In this document: positions 56,701 through 63,340 of the stretch, one piece after another
Numbering within the stretch: the stretch's first letter is position 1
Layout of the letters: each line of letters starts with the position of its first letter
Notes under the pieces: generated by a model
What the model was told of the DNA's origin: nothing
Databases searched by the model: none
Seen by the model: only the letters and a program-made list of their open reading frames with translations
Translations under genes and position numbers: made by a program
Assembly (NCBI RefSeq): GCF_017068395.1
Contig: NZ_CP070619.1
Span: forward strand, 5,332,001 to 5,396,000
From: Rhodococcus pseudokoreensis
GTDB taxonomy: Bacteria > Actinomycetota > Actinomycetes > Mycobacteriales > Mycobacteriaceae
DNA: 64,000 nt
Direction: 5' to 3'

Positions 56701-58236
56701 GAACATCTGACGGCCGACCAGGTGCGGGCACTGCAGACGTACCGCGAGCACATCTCGAGCATCGGCGCAGGCGCCGGAAAGTACGCCGAGAAGTACCGCA
56801 GCGCAGCACGATCCGCGATGGGGGAGGCGCAGGGTGCCGTGCCCGCATGGGTGATGCCGCTGCAGCAGGTCCTCGCGTCCATCCCGCCCGTGCCGGGCAG
56901 CTTCGACGTCGTCATCGTCGACGAGGCGAGCCAGGCCGACATCACCAACCTGTTCCTGCTGTGGCTGGCACCGCGGGTCATCGTCGTCGGCGACGACAAG
57001 CAGTGCGCCCCCGCCGACATCCCCACCAGCGGCACCCTCGACGACGTGTTCACCCGCCTCGACGCGTACCTGCCCGACCTCCCCGAGTACGTCCAGGCGA
57101 CGCTCACACCACGGTCGAGTCTGTTCTCGATTCTGCGCACCAGCTTCGGACAGGTGGTCCGGCTCCGTGAGCACTTCCGCTCGATGCCCGAGATCATCAA
57201 CTGGTCCAGCACCCAGTTCTACGGCGAACTGCCGCTGGTCCCGGTGCGGCAGTTCGGCGCGGATCGGCTTCCGCCGCTGAAACATACGTATGTATCTGAG
57301 GCCTTCGTATCGGGCAAGGACGCGACGCTGACCAACCACGTCGAGGCTGCCGCCCTCGTCGATCAGCTCATCGAATGCCTCGTCGACCCCCGCTACGACG
57401 GCAAGACGTTCGGAATCGTCGTGCTGCAGGGGCAGTCCCAGGTTGACGCCATCCGCACCGAACTCGTCAAACGCATCGGCATCGAACAGTGGGAGCAGCG
57501 GCGACTGCGCGTCGGGACGCCGCCGGACTTCCAGGGCGACGAACGGAGCGTCGTGTTCCTGTCGATGGTCGTGGGACCCGAGCAGAACTTCGCACCGCTG
57601 ACCGCGAACCAGTACAAGCGGCGGTTCAACGTCGCGGCGACACGGGCACAGGATCAGCTGTGGCTGTTCCACTCCGTGACCGTCGACGAACTCAAGCGGG
57701 CAGACCTGCGCAACTCCCTGCTCAGCTACATGATGTCGACGTCACCGGCGCCGGCCGACCCGATGCCGCAGGACGTCGACCGCGACGTGCGGATCCCCCC
57801 GTTCGACAACCTCCTCGAACAGCGGGTGTTCAACGACATCGCCGAACGCGGCTACCACGTCAATTCCCAAGTCGAGGTGAACAATCGGCGCATCGACCTC
57901 GTCGTCACCGGCGGCACCATGAGACTCGCCGTCGAATGCGACGGCGACGCCTTCGCGACCACCCAGGAACAACGGATCGCGGACCTCGAACGCGAGCAGG
58001 AACTCAAACGGTGCGGCTGGACCTTCTGGCGCGTCCGCGAATCGGAGTACTACCTCGACCCGAAGGCCGCCCTGTCGAGCCTGTGGGAGACGCTGGACAA
58101 CCTGGGCATCGCCCCGCACGCGGTCGATCACGCGATGGCCATCGAGGCGGCCGCCACCGAACGCGCCGCGCGCGACGCGGCGGCCGCCACCGAGCGCGGG
58201 AAGCATGCTGCGCCCGTAAGCGCTTCGCGCCCGTGA
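53752..58236 (+). CDS. Large UPF1/DNA2-like SF1 helicase with C-terminal PD-(D/E)XK nuclease
   Basis: A 1494-residue protein. The helicase core has Walker A GPPGTGKTHT at 384-393 and Walker B VIVDEASQADI (D1057, E1058). The long insertion between them is helical, with LEAELNAVDADLAHLTARLA-like coiled segments. Later motifs are VRLREHFRSMPEIINWSS, RVGTPPDFQGDERSVVFLSM and FNVAATRAQDQLWLFHS (motifs V and VI). The C-terminus is a Vsr/DUF559-like nuclease: NNRRIDLVVTGGTMRLAVEC with D1382 and E1395, then ELKRCGWTFWRVRESEYY. It probably unwinds and cuts nucleic acid, in repair or phage defence. The start is TTG 53752 with AGAGGT upstream. The TGA stop lies inside a palindromic repeat. Confidence 0.87.
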   Translation: MSSPENDAELAGRVQRLLQFLREIVRARTKPVLRVDQHEQVEWLHQDGRTIQLDPDAAQGDIVLRVPLIGVEDPPDLPTVLAGWVDASARADSSRSDLELNASDAYAEDSDEEYDVRRAYDVRQAFDAYVPRWQAWAKADRERRPHADLYQSLQRMLQELNARPESIELVLASGLLTLAGAGPDDGVQTHLVTQSASIHRDPRTGDLLVRLIAGSQPRLEDSQLFTGLDVYDSAHAMPLQKQLQDTATSPLSDGVRTLLTEWAPKSLTAYVDVRDDVRQPAEDADGTVTLSPALVLRKRSAFALVEYYEQMISHLDRDGATVPLGLAQLVEAIEPADRLSWLERTGAATSSTLAEDPLFPLPANAEQSQIIERLGGDSGVVVEGPPGTGKTHTIANLVSALLARGQRVLVTSEKAQALRVLRDKLPPEMQELCVSITDLSRGGSDELTRSVATIAERKSSFNPHSEGQKIADLRAQRDEAVQKRAVVLEQVKALRESETYQHDAVADGYEGTAATIVRKVMGLQDAFEWLPGPLLSEQPPLTGTEVETLRRLCVTASPERAQRARQTLPALDSLLPNRAELERLCSRASTSIPIDTPQSAHLLEVLGGVEPETAYTIRRHCKELQARAHDVLDLDGQFQSLADTVLSGRATHLWGRLDALPAIVEAAAAADRYIGAQDVQCAVMTRPALQAVGALAVAMETGTVEWKARFRRSEEQKAVEELGLDATVDGVPATTAATVRLVTEHLRAYDAAQTAATLLADLRIPVDMNGSRAVQVDSLNMIVGRVARVRALLVARDALARELFALSPNAPRIRNLADATAVAGAAEAITTRADVDSARAELDAIVSAVSTEVDAGPSPEGTALVAALDQADNAALSEALTRYAIARVEQQDQRLFDELSDRLSPVAPALYDLVRRTAALTEWDEMSWQMSEAWAWRRARQWVTEQHRAGREQELEAELNAVDADLAHLTARLAAATAWRDCLEHLTADQVRALQTYREHISSIGAGAGKYAEKYRSAARSAMGEAQGAVPAWVMPLQQVLASIPPVPGSFDVVIVDEASQADITNLFLLWLAPRVIVVGDDKQCAPADIPTSGTLDDVFTRLDAYLPDLPEYVQATLTPRSSLFSILRTSFGQVVRLREHFRSMPEIINWSSTQFYGELPLVPVRQFGADRLPPLKHTYVSEAFVSGKDATLTNHVEAAALVDQLIECLVDPRYDGKTFGIVVLQGQSQVDAIRTELVKRIGIEQWEQRRLRVGTPPDFQGDERSVVFLSMVVGPEQNFAPLTANQYKRRFNVAATRAQDQLWLFHSVTVDELKRADLRNSLLSYMMSTSPAPADPMPQDVDRDVRIPPFDNLLEQRVFNDIAERGYHVNSQVEVNNRRIDLVVTGGTMRLAVECDGDAFATTQEQRIADLEREQELKRCGWTFWRVRESEYYLDPKAALSSLWETLDNLGIAPHAVDHAMAIEAAATERAARDAAAATERGKHAAPVSASRP

Positions 58237-58275
58237 GTACTTATTAACCGCGGAACGTTAATAAGTGCTCACGGG
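58230..58275. repeat. 46-bp palindromic repeat, copy 1
   Basis: The left arm CCCGTGAGTACTTATTAAC (58230-58248) and the right arm (58257-58275) pair over 19 bp with one G-T type change, around the loop CGCGGAAC. The preceding GCGCTTCGC and following CCG are shared with the second copy at 59149-59194. The helicase TGA stop (58234-58236) is inside the left arm. The hairpin could end transcription in both directions, but its two copies around one gene suggest a mobile or amplified element. Confidence 0.85.
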
Positions 58276-58285
58276 CCGTAGGCAA

Positions 58286-59155
58286 ATGGAGTTCCCCGTC
58301 GCCGACGAGAAGTCGGGACCGTATGCAATCACGTGCGGACCCGACGGCGCCCTTTGGCTGACGCTCGTCCACGCCGGCCGGATCGCGCGCCTCACCGTCG
58401 AGGGCGACGTGTCCACGTACCCGCTCGACACCGCCGATTGTGGACCCACGATCATCACGCCGGGCCCGGACAGCGCCCTGTGGTTCACGCGATTCCGTGA
58501 TCACCGGATCGGGCGGATCACGCTGGACGGCACCACCGAGTCGTTCCCGACCCCGACCGCGGGCAGCGGCCCGTTCGGCATGGTCGCGGGCCCGGACGGC
58601 GCCCTGTGGTTCACCGAGACCAGCGCCGACCGGATCGGCCGGATCACCACCGACGGCCAGATCGCCGAGTTTCCGCTGCCCACGGACGGCGGGTTCCCTT
58701 CGGCGATCACGGCGGGCCCGGACGACGCGCTGTGGTTCACCCTCAACCAGGCGAACGCGATCGGCCGCATCGACGTCGACGGCAACGTCGCGGTGCATTC
58801 TCTGCCGACGCCCGCCGCCGGGCCCGTGGGGATCACCCGCGGAACCGACGACGCACTGTGGTTCGTCGAGATCGGCGCCGGCCAGATCGGCCGGATCTCC
58901 GTCGACGGCCGGATCGACGAGTTCCCGCTACCGGACCGCTCGGCCCGACCTCACGCCGTCGTCGCCGCCCCCGACGACGGTTGCTGGTTCACCGAATGGG
59001 GCGCAAACCGGATCGGGCACATCGGGTCGGGTGGTGAGATCACCGAATACGACCTGCCGACACCGTCTTCGGAACCACACGGACTTGCCGTGGGGCCGGA
59101 CGGCGCGGTCTGGGTTGCGCTGGAGATCGGGCGAGTATGCGCTTCGCACCCGTGA
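58286..59155 (+). CDS. vgb: Virginiamycin B lyase (Vgb)-like beta-propeller protein
   Basis: A 289-residue seven-bladed propeller built of repeats such as GPDGALWFTETSADRIGRI and TDGQIAEFPLPT. Staphylococcal Vgb opens the streptogramin B ring by an elimination reaction with Mg. The residues I recall as essential there (Tyr18, His228, Glu268, His270, Glu284) have counterparts here at Y13, H223, E263, H265 and E280, a nearly constant shift of four or five. This supports a true Vgb-type lyase. Many actinobacterial Vgb-like propellers have no tested activity, so resistance is not proven. ATG 58286 is preferred to a GTG at 58265 inside the palindrome. The C-terminus CASHP and the stop are supplied by the second palindromic repeat. 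Confidence 0.82.
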   Translation: MEFPVADEKSGPYAITCGPDGALWLTLVHAGRIARLTVEGDVSTYPLDTADCGPTIITPGPDSALWFTRFRDHRIGRITLDGTTESFPTPTAGSGPFGMVAGPDGALWFTETSADRIGRITTDGQIAEFPLPTDGGFPSAITAGPDDALWFTLNQANAIGRIDVDGNVAVHSLPTPAAGPVGITRGTDDALWFVEIGAGQIGRISVDGRIDEFPLPDRSARPHAVVAAPDDGCWFTEWGANRIGHIGSGGEITEYDLPTPSSEPHGLAVGPDGAVWVALEIGRVCASHP

Positions 59156-59194
59156 GTACTTATTAACCGCGGAACGTTAATAAGTACTCACGGG
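59149..59194. repeat. 46-bp palindromic repeat, copy 2
   Basis: The arms at 59149-59167 and 59176-59194 pair perfectly over 19 bp around CGCGGAAC. The vgb-like gene's TGA (59153-59155) is in the left arm, and the convergent paaI-like gene's TAA (59177-59179, minus strand) is in the right arm. The paaI-like protein takes its last residues RPVSTY from the repeat. Each frame of the arm contains a stop within a few codons (TGA, TAA or TTAATAA on either strand). Confidence 0.9.
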
Positions 59195-59599
59195 CCGGAG
59201 GCATCGGCTGTCGCCACGGAACTCGGCGATGACCTCGTCGCCGCGGCGGACGGTGACATCGTAGAGGCCGTTGCGCCCGTAGCGGGCCCGCTCCACGGCC
59301 TCGGCGACGAGGGTGTCGCCGAGGCGGGTGGACGCGAGGAACCGGATGTCGGCGCGGGCGGCGACCGCGGCAGTGTCGTACCCGTTGCACGCCAGCGCGA
59401 ATGCGGTGTCGGCGAGGGTGAACACGAAGCCGCCGTGGGTGATGCCGTGACCGTTGACCATGGTCTCACCCACGACCATCGACGCGACCGCGTGACCGGG
59501 GCTCAGCTCGAGGATCTGGATGCCGAGCGCGCGGGACGCGTTGTCTGCCTCGAACATCTCCCGCGCGATACGGCATTCCGCGGACGCGTCGACAGTCAT
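59177..59599 (-). CDS. paaI: PaaI-type hydroxyphenylacetyl-CoA thioesterase
   Basis: A 140-residue single-hotdog thioesterase. The PaaI signature is MVNGHGITHGGFVFTLADTA with FALACNGYD following; the Asp in LADTA is the expected catalytic residue and NGHG the substrate loop. PaaI hydrolyses dead-end CoA esters in phenylacetate breakdown, such as ring-hydroxylated phenylacetyl-CoA, returning CoA. Residues RADIRFLASTRLGDTLVAEA complete the fold. The start is ATG 59599. The last six residues (RPVSTY) are encoded by a palindromic repeat, so the original C-terminus may have been altered. It is downstream of the EthD-like gene and paaZ on the same strand with a 7-base gap. Confidence 0.9.
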   Translation of the reverse strand: MTVDASAECRIAREMFEADNASRALGIQILELSPGHAVASMVVGETMVNGHGITHGGFVFTLADTAFALACNGYDTAAVAARADIRFLASTRLGDTLVAEAVERARYGRNGLYDVTVRRGDEVIAEFRGDSRCLRPVSTY

Positions 59600-59606
59600 G
59601 TTTCTC

Positions 59607-59924
59607 CTACTGGTTGTAGACGGATTCTTCTTCTTGGACGTACATGGTGACGCCGCCGGTGGCGAAGTTGCGGACGTCCTTGCCCGCCTGCTTCATCTCC
59701 TCGGACTGCAGCCCGGACTTCATGGTCTCGGCGTCGGGGAAGACGAGGCTCGCGACGGCGTAGTACGGCGGCTTCCCGCCGTCGAGGGCGCTGCACTTGC
59801 CCCAGGTGAAGTCGGACAGGCCGGGGACCTTGCGTGCCAGCGGCATGTGGGTGTCGCGGTAGTAGGCGTCGAACGCGTCGGGGTCATCGGGCTGGCCGTA
59901 ACAGACGGCGACCTTGAAGCTCAT
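59607..59924 (-). CDS. EthD-family small protein in the paa operon
   Basis: A 105-residue dimeric alpha-beta barrel protein of the EthD family. It has FKVAVCYGQPDDPDAFDAYY and RDTHMPLARKVPGLSDFTWG, with the family's conserved His in the DTHMPLA segment. EthD relatives accompany oxygenase or decarboxylase pathways, and some are isomerases such as muconolactone-type enzymes. The role here is unknown; assisting an oxepin-CoA or semialdehyde step is possible because it lies between paaZ and paaI. ATG 59924 has AAAGGAGAAG upstream and overlaps the paaZ stop (ATGA). The tail FATGGVTMYVQEEESVYNQ is acidic. Confidence 0.82.
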   Translation of the reverse strand: MSFKVAVCYGQPDDPDAFDAYYRDTHMPLARKVPGLSDFTWGKCSALDGGKPPYYAVASLVFPDAETMKSGLQSEEMKQAGKDVRNFATGGVTMYVQEEESVYNQ

Positions 59925-61960
59925 GCATCTTCTCCTTTGGCGACGAGGGTGAGAACGTCGTACGTTGCGACGGGGTCGCCGTCCTGGTTGACGACGACTG
60001 CATCCCAACGGACTTCACCGTAGTCCGCGCTGCTGCGCGGGGTGATGAGCTTCGCGGTGAGGGTGACGGTGAGGCTGTCGTCGGCCTTGACGGGGGTGAG
60101 GAACCGCAGGTTGTCGACGCCGAAGTTGGCGAGGACGGGACCGGGATTCGGTTCGACGAACAGGCCGGCGGCGAGGGAGACCACCAGGTACCCGTGCGCG
60201 ACGATCCCACCGAACAGCGGGTTGGCGGCGGCGGCCTCGGGGTCGGTGTGCGCGTAGAACGTGTCACCGGTGAACTCGGCGAAGTGGTCGATGTCGGCGA
60301 GGGTGACCTGGCGGGGGCCGCCGACGATGGTGTCGCCGATCCGCAACTGTGCGAGGTTCTTCCGGAACGGATGGATGCCGTCGTCGTTGCGCTGCGAGCC
60401 GGTCACCCACTTGTTCCCGACCGCGGTGAGGATGTCCGGGGTGGCCTGGACCGCGGTGCGCTGCATGTGGTGCAGGATGCCGCGGATGCCGCCGAGTTCC
60501 TCGCCGCCGCCTGCGCGTCCGGGTCCACCGTGGACGAGGACCGGCAGCGGTGAGCCGTGGCCGGTGGATTCCTTGGCGTCGTCGCGGTTGAGGACGAGGA
60601 CGCGGCCGTGGAACGGGGCGAGGCCCAGGATGATGTCGCGGGCGAGTGCGGAGTTGCGGGTGACGAGGGAGGCGACGAGGCTGCCCTTGCCGCGGGCGGC
60701 GAGTGCGATGACCTCGTCGGTGCCGTCGTATCCGATGACGGTGCTGACGGGGCCGAAGGCCTCGATGTCGTGGGGTTCGGTGGCGTCCTTGTCGTCGGAG
60801 CGCAGCAGGATCGGCGGCAGGAACGCGCCGGTCGTCTTGTCGGCGCCGACGACGTCGAAGTTCTCCGGGTCGCCGAAAACGATCTGCGCCGACTTGGTGA
60901 GTCCGCGGAGCGACTTCAGCACCTCGTCGCGCTGTTCGATGCTGGCGAGCGCACCCATGGTGACACCTTCGGCGTCGGGGGCGCCGACCACAACGCGGGA
61001 CAGCCGGGCCTCGACCGCGGCGATGACGTCGTCCATCAGCGCGGACGGCACGAGGGCGCGCCGGATCGCGGTGCACTTCTGGCCGGCCTTCACGGTCATC
61101 TCGGTGACGAGTTGCTTGACGTACAGGTCGAATTCTTCGCTGCCCGGTTCGACGTCGGCGCCGAGGATGGACGCGTTGAGCGAGTCGGCTTCGGCGTTGA
61201 AGTGGACGCCCTCACCGACGACGTTCGGGTGCGCCCGCAGGGTGGCGGCGGTGTCGGCGGAGCCGGTGAACGCGACGGAGTCCTGACCGCCGAGGTGGTC
61301 GAGGAGCCCGCGGGCGCTCCCGGACAGCAGCTGGACGGAACCCTCGGGCAGCAGCCCGGATTCGATGATGCGACGGAACACGAGTTCGGTGAGGTACGCC
61401 GACTGGCTCGCGGGCTTCACGATCGACGGGACGCCGGCGATGAACGCGGGGGCGAGCTTCTCGAGGAAGCCCCATACGGGGAAGTTGAACGCGTTGATCT
61501 GGACGGCGACGCCGCGGCGGGACGTGTAGACGTGCTGGCCGAGGAACGTGCCCTTCTTGCCGAGCTGTTCGAACGCTCCGTCGAGGTAGACGGTGTCGTT
61601 GGGGAGTTCGCGGCGGGCCTTGCTCGCGTAGCTGAGGAGGGTGCCGAAGCCGCCGTCGATGTCGACGCCGGAGTCGCGTTTGGTGGCGCCGGTCGAGGTG
61701 GACAGGGCGTAGAACTCGTCCTTGCCCGACATGAGCGTGAGGGCGAGCGCCTTGAGGGCGGCGGCGCGCTCGTGGAAGGTCAGCTTCGCCAGGGCCGGTC
61801 CGCCGACCTCGCGGGCGTAGGTCACCATCTCGCCGAGGTCGAGACCGGTCGCGGAGATGCGCGCCACCTCGGAGCCGTCGACCGCGCTCAGCAGCGGGGT
61901 TCCCTCGTCCGGCGCGGTGTGCCAGCGTCCGGCGGCGTAGCTTTCCAGTAACTTGCTCAC
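59921..61960 (-). CDS. paaZ: PaaZ: oxepin-CoA hydrolase / 3-oxo-5,6-dehydrosuberyl-CoA semialdehyde dehydrogenase
   Basis: A 679-residue bifunctional enzyme of phenylacetate breakdown. Residues 1-520 are an aldehyde dehydrogenase domain: VAVQINAFNFPVWGFLEKLA, VHFNAEADSLNASILG with the catalytic Glu, and VKAGQKCTAIRRALVPSA with the nucleophile C296 (C295 in E. coli PaaZ). The C-terminal MaoC domain has FTGDTFYAHTDPEAAAANPL with the catalytic Asp and His, then GGIVAHGYLVVSLAAGLFVE. The hydratase domain opens oxepin-CoA to the semialdehyde, and the dehydrogenase oxidises it with NADP. The start is GTG 61960. The divergent promoter upstream has ACCG-N6-CGGT sites. It is the first gene of the minus-strand paaZ-EthD-paaI operon. 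Confidence 0.95.
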   Translation of the reverse strand: MSKLLESYAAGRWHTAPDEGTPLLSAVDGSEVARISATGLDLGEMVTYAREVGGPALAKLTFHERAAALKALALTLMSGKDEFYALSTSTGATKRDSGVDIDGGFGTLLSYASKARRELPNDTVYLDGAFEQLGKKGTFLGQHVYTSRRGVAVQINAFNFPVWGFLEKLAPAFIAGVPSIVKPASQSAYLTELVFRRIIESGLLPEGSVQLLSGSARGLLDHLGGQDSVAFTGSADTAATLRAHPNVVGEGVHFNAEADSLNASILGADVEPGSEEFDLYVKQLVTEMTVKAGQKCTAIRRALVPSALMDDVIAAVEARLSRVVVGAPDAEGVTMGALASIEQRDEVLKSLRGLTKSAQIVFGDPENFDVVGADKTTGAFLPPILLRSDDKDATEPHDIEAFGPVSTVIGYDGTDEVIALAARGKGSLVASLVTRNSALARDIILGLAPFHGRVLVLNRDDAKESTGHGSPLPVLVHGGPGRAGGGEELGGIRGILHHMQRTAVQATPDILTAVGNKWVTGSQRNDDGIHPFRKNLAQLRIGDTIVGGPRQVTLADIDHFAEFTGDTFYAHTDPEAAAANPLFGGIVAHGYLVVSLAAGLFVEPNPGPVLANFGVDNLRFLTPVKADDSLTVTLTAKLITPRSSADYGEVRWDAVVVNQDGDPVATYDVLTLVAKGEDA

Positions 61961-61974
61961 GACAACTCCATTTC

Positions 61975-61988
61975 ACCGTACGTTCGGT
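61975..61988. promoter_or_regulatory. Candidate PaaR operator, copy 1 (paaZ side)
   Basis: ACCGTACGTTCGGT fits ACCG-NN-CG-NN-CGGT, the core I recall for the TetR-type regulator PaaR in corynebacteria. It lies 15 bases before the paaZ GTG, so a bound repressor would block translation initiation or the promoter. The regulator gene is not in this window. Confidence 0.6.
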
Positions 61989-62070
61989 CGGTTAACACAA
62001 TCGTCGCTCTAGCCGCTGGTTGTCAAGGGCGGATGTGAAGTTTCCCATCGCGACCTGCCCTTGCGTACCG

Positions 62071-62084
62071 ACCGAAGATTCGGT
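62071..62084. promoter_or_regulatory. Candidate PaaR operator, copy 2 (thiolase side)
   Basis: ACCGAAGATTCGGT is a second palindrome with the same outer arms (ACCGNA and TTCGGT, centre GA instead of CG), 36 bases before the thiolase start. With copy 1 at 61975 it places an operator in front of each divergent paa operon. Confidence 0.58.
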
Positions 62085-62119
62085 TATTAATAGACGGCAC
62101 CCCCGTGAAGGAGAAGACT

Positions 62120-63340
62120 GTGGCCGAAGTGTTTCTGGTGGACGGAGCCCGTACCCCGCAGGGTCGGTACGGCGGAGCGCTCGCAGGAGTGCGCCCCGAC
62201 GACCTTGCGGGTCTCGTCGTGGCCGAGGCCGCCCGCCGAGCCGGAATCCCGGGCGAGGCCGTCGACGAGGTGATCCTCGGTGCCGCCAACCAGGCCGGCG
62301 AGGACAACCGCGACGTCGCACGCATGGCCGTGCTGCTCGCCGGCCTGCCCGACAGCGTCCCCGGCTACACGGTGAACCGGCTGTGCGCGAGCGGTCTGAC
62401 CGCCGTCGCGTCGGCCGCGCACACCATCCGCAGCGGCGAGGCCGACCTCGTGATCGCCGGCGGCGTCGAATCGATGACCCGCGCACCCTGGGTGATGGCC
62501 AAGCCCGGCACCCCGTGGGCGCGTCCGGGGGAGGTGGCGGACACCTCGCTCGGCTGGCGTTTCACGAACCCGCGATTCACCGCCACCGACGCGGACGTTC
62601 CGGCCGGCGCCGGACCGGACGTCCGCAAGGTGACGTTGTCGATGGGCGAGACCGCCGAGGAGGTCGCCGCGCTCGAGGGCATCACCCGCGCCGAGAGCGA
62701 CGCGTTCGCGCTGCGCAGCCAGGAGCGGGCGATCGCCGCCGTCGACGCAGGCCGGTTCGACCGCGAGATCGTCCCCGTGCCGCTGCGCGACGGGGAACTG
62801 ACCGCCGACGAGACCCCGCGCCGGGGAACCACCCTGGAGAAGCTGGGCAAGCTCAAACCCGTCTTCCGCAAGGACGGCATCGTCACCGCCGGTTCGTCGT
62901 CGTCGCTGTCGGACGGCGCTGCGGCCCTCGTCGTCGCGAGCGAGGCCGCCGTCGAGCGGTACGGCCTGACCGTCCGCGGCCGCATCGTCACCAGCGCGAG
63001 CGCGGGCATCGCCCCCAACATCATGGGTCTCGGCCCGGTCCCGGCCACGCGGAAGGCGCTGGCCCGGGCGAACTGGTCGGTGTCCGACCTCGGCGCCGCC
63101 GAACTCAACGAGGCCTTCGCCGCGCAGTCGCTCGGAGTGATCCGGCAGCTGAAGCTGGACGAGTCGATCGTCAACGCCGACGGCGGCGCCATCGCGCTCG
63201 GCCACCCGCTGGGCTGCTCGGGTGCGCGGATCCTGCTGACGCTGCTCGGCCGGATGGAACGCGAAGGCGCCCGCCGCGGGCTGGCCACGCTGTGCGTGGG
63301 CGTCGGCCAGGGTGTCGCGATGCTGATCGAGGCGCCGTGA
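62120..63340 (+). CDS. Acetyl-CoA C-acyltransferase of the phenylacetate pathway (PaaJ/PaaE-like thiolase)
   Basis: A 406-residue thiolase. The nucleophile is C89 in YTVNRLCASGLTAVASAA, the His motif is GGAIALGHPLGCSGARIL and the second Cys is in LATLCVGVGQGVAMLIE. The insertion AKPGTPWARPGEVADTSLGW is characteristic of 3-oxoadipyl-CoA thiolases of the PcaF/PaaJ group. It splits 3-oxoadipyl-CoA (and 3-oxo-5,6-dehydrosuberyl-CoA) into acetyl-CoA and succinyl-CoA. GTG 62120 has AAGGAGAAG at a good distance; a GTG at 62105 would lie on top of that site. It is divergent from paaZ, and its stop overlaps the enoyl-CoA hydratase start (GTGA). Confidence 0.9.
   Translation: MAEVFLVDGARTPQGRYGGALAGVRPDDLAGLVVAEAARRAGIPGEAVDEVILGAANQAGEDNRDVARMAVLLAGLPDSVPGYTVNRLCASGLTAVASAAHTIRSGEADLVIAGGVESMTRAPWVMAKPGTPWARPGEVADTSLGWRFTNPRFTATDADVPAGAGPDVRKVTLSMGETAEEVAALEGITRAESDAFALRSQERAIAAVDAGRFDREIVPVPLRDGELTADETPRRGTTLEKLGKLKPVFRKDGIVTAGSSSSLSDGAAALVVASEAAVERYGLTVRGRIVTSASAGIAPNIMGLGPVPATRKALARANWSVSDLGAAELNEAFAAQSLGVIRQLKLDESIVNADGGAIALGHPLGCSGARILLTLLGRMEREGARRGLATLCVGVGQGVAMLIEAP

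Noticed and set aside
53752..59155. Helicase, vgb and GH5 genes as one defence island
   Set aside because: The three differ in strand or are separated by palindromic terminator-like repeats and share no functional theme; the helicase is treated as a stand-alone candidate.
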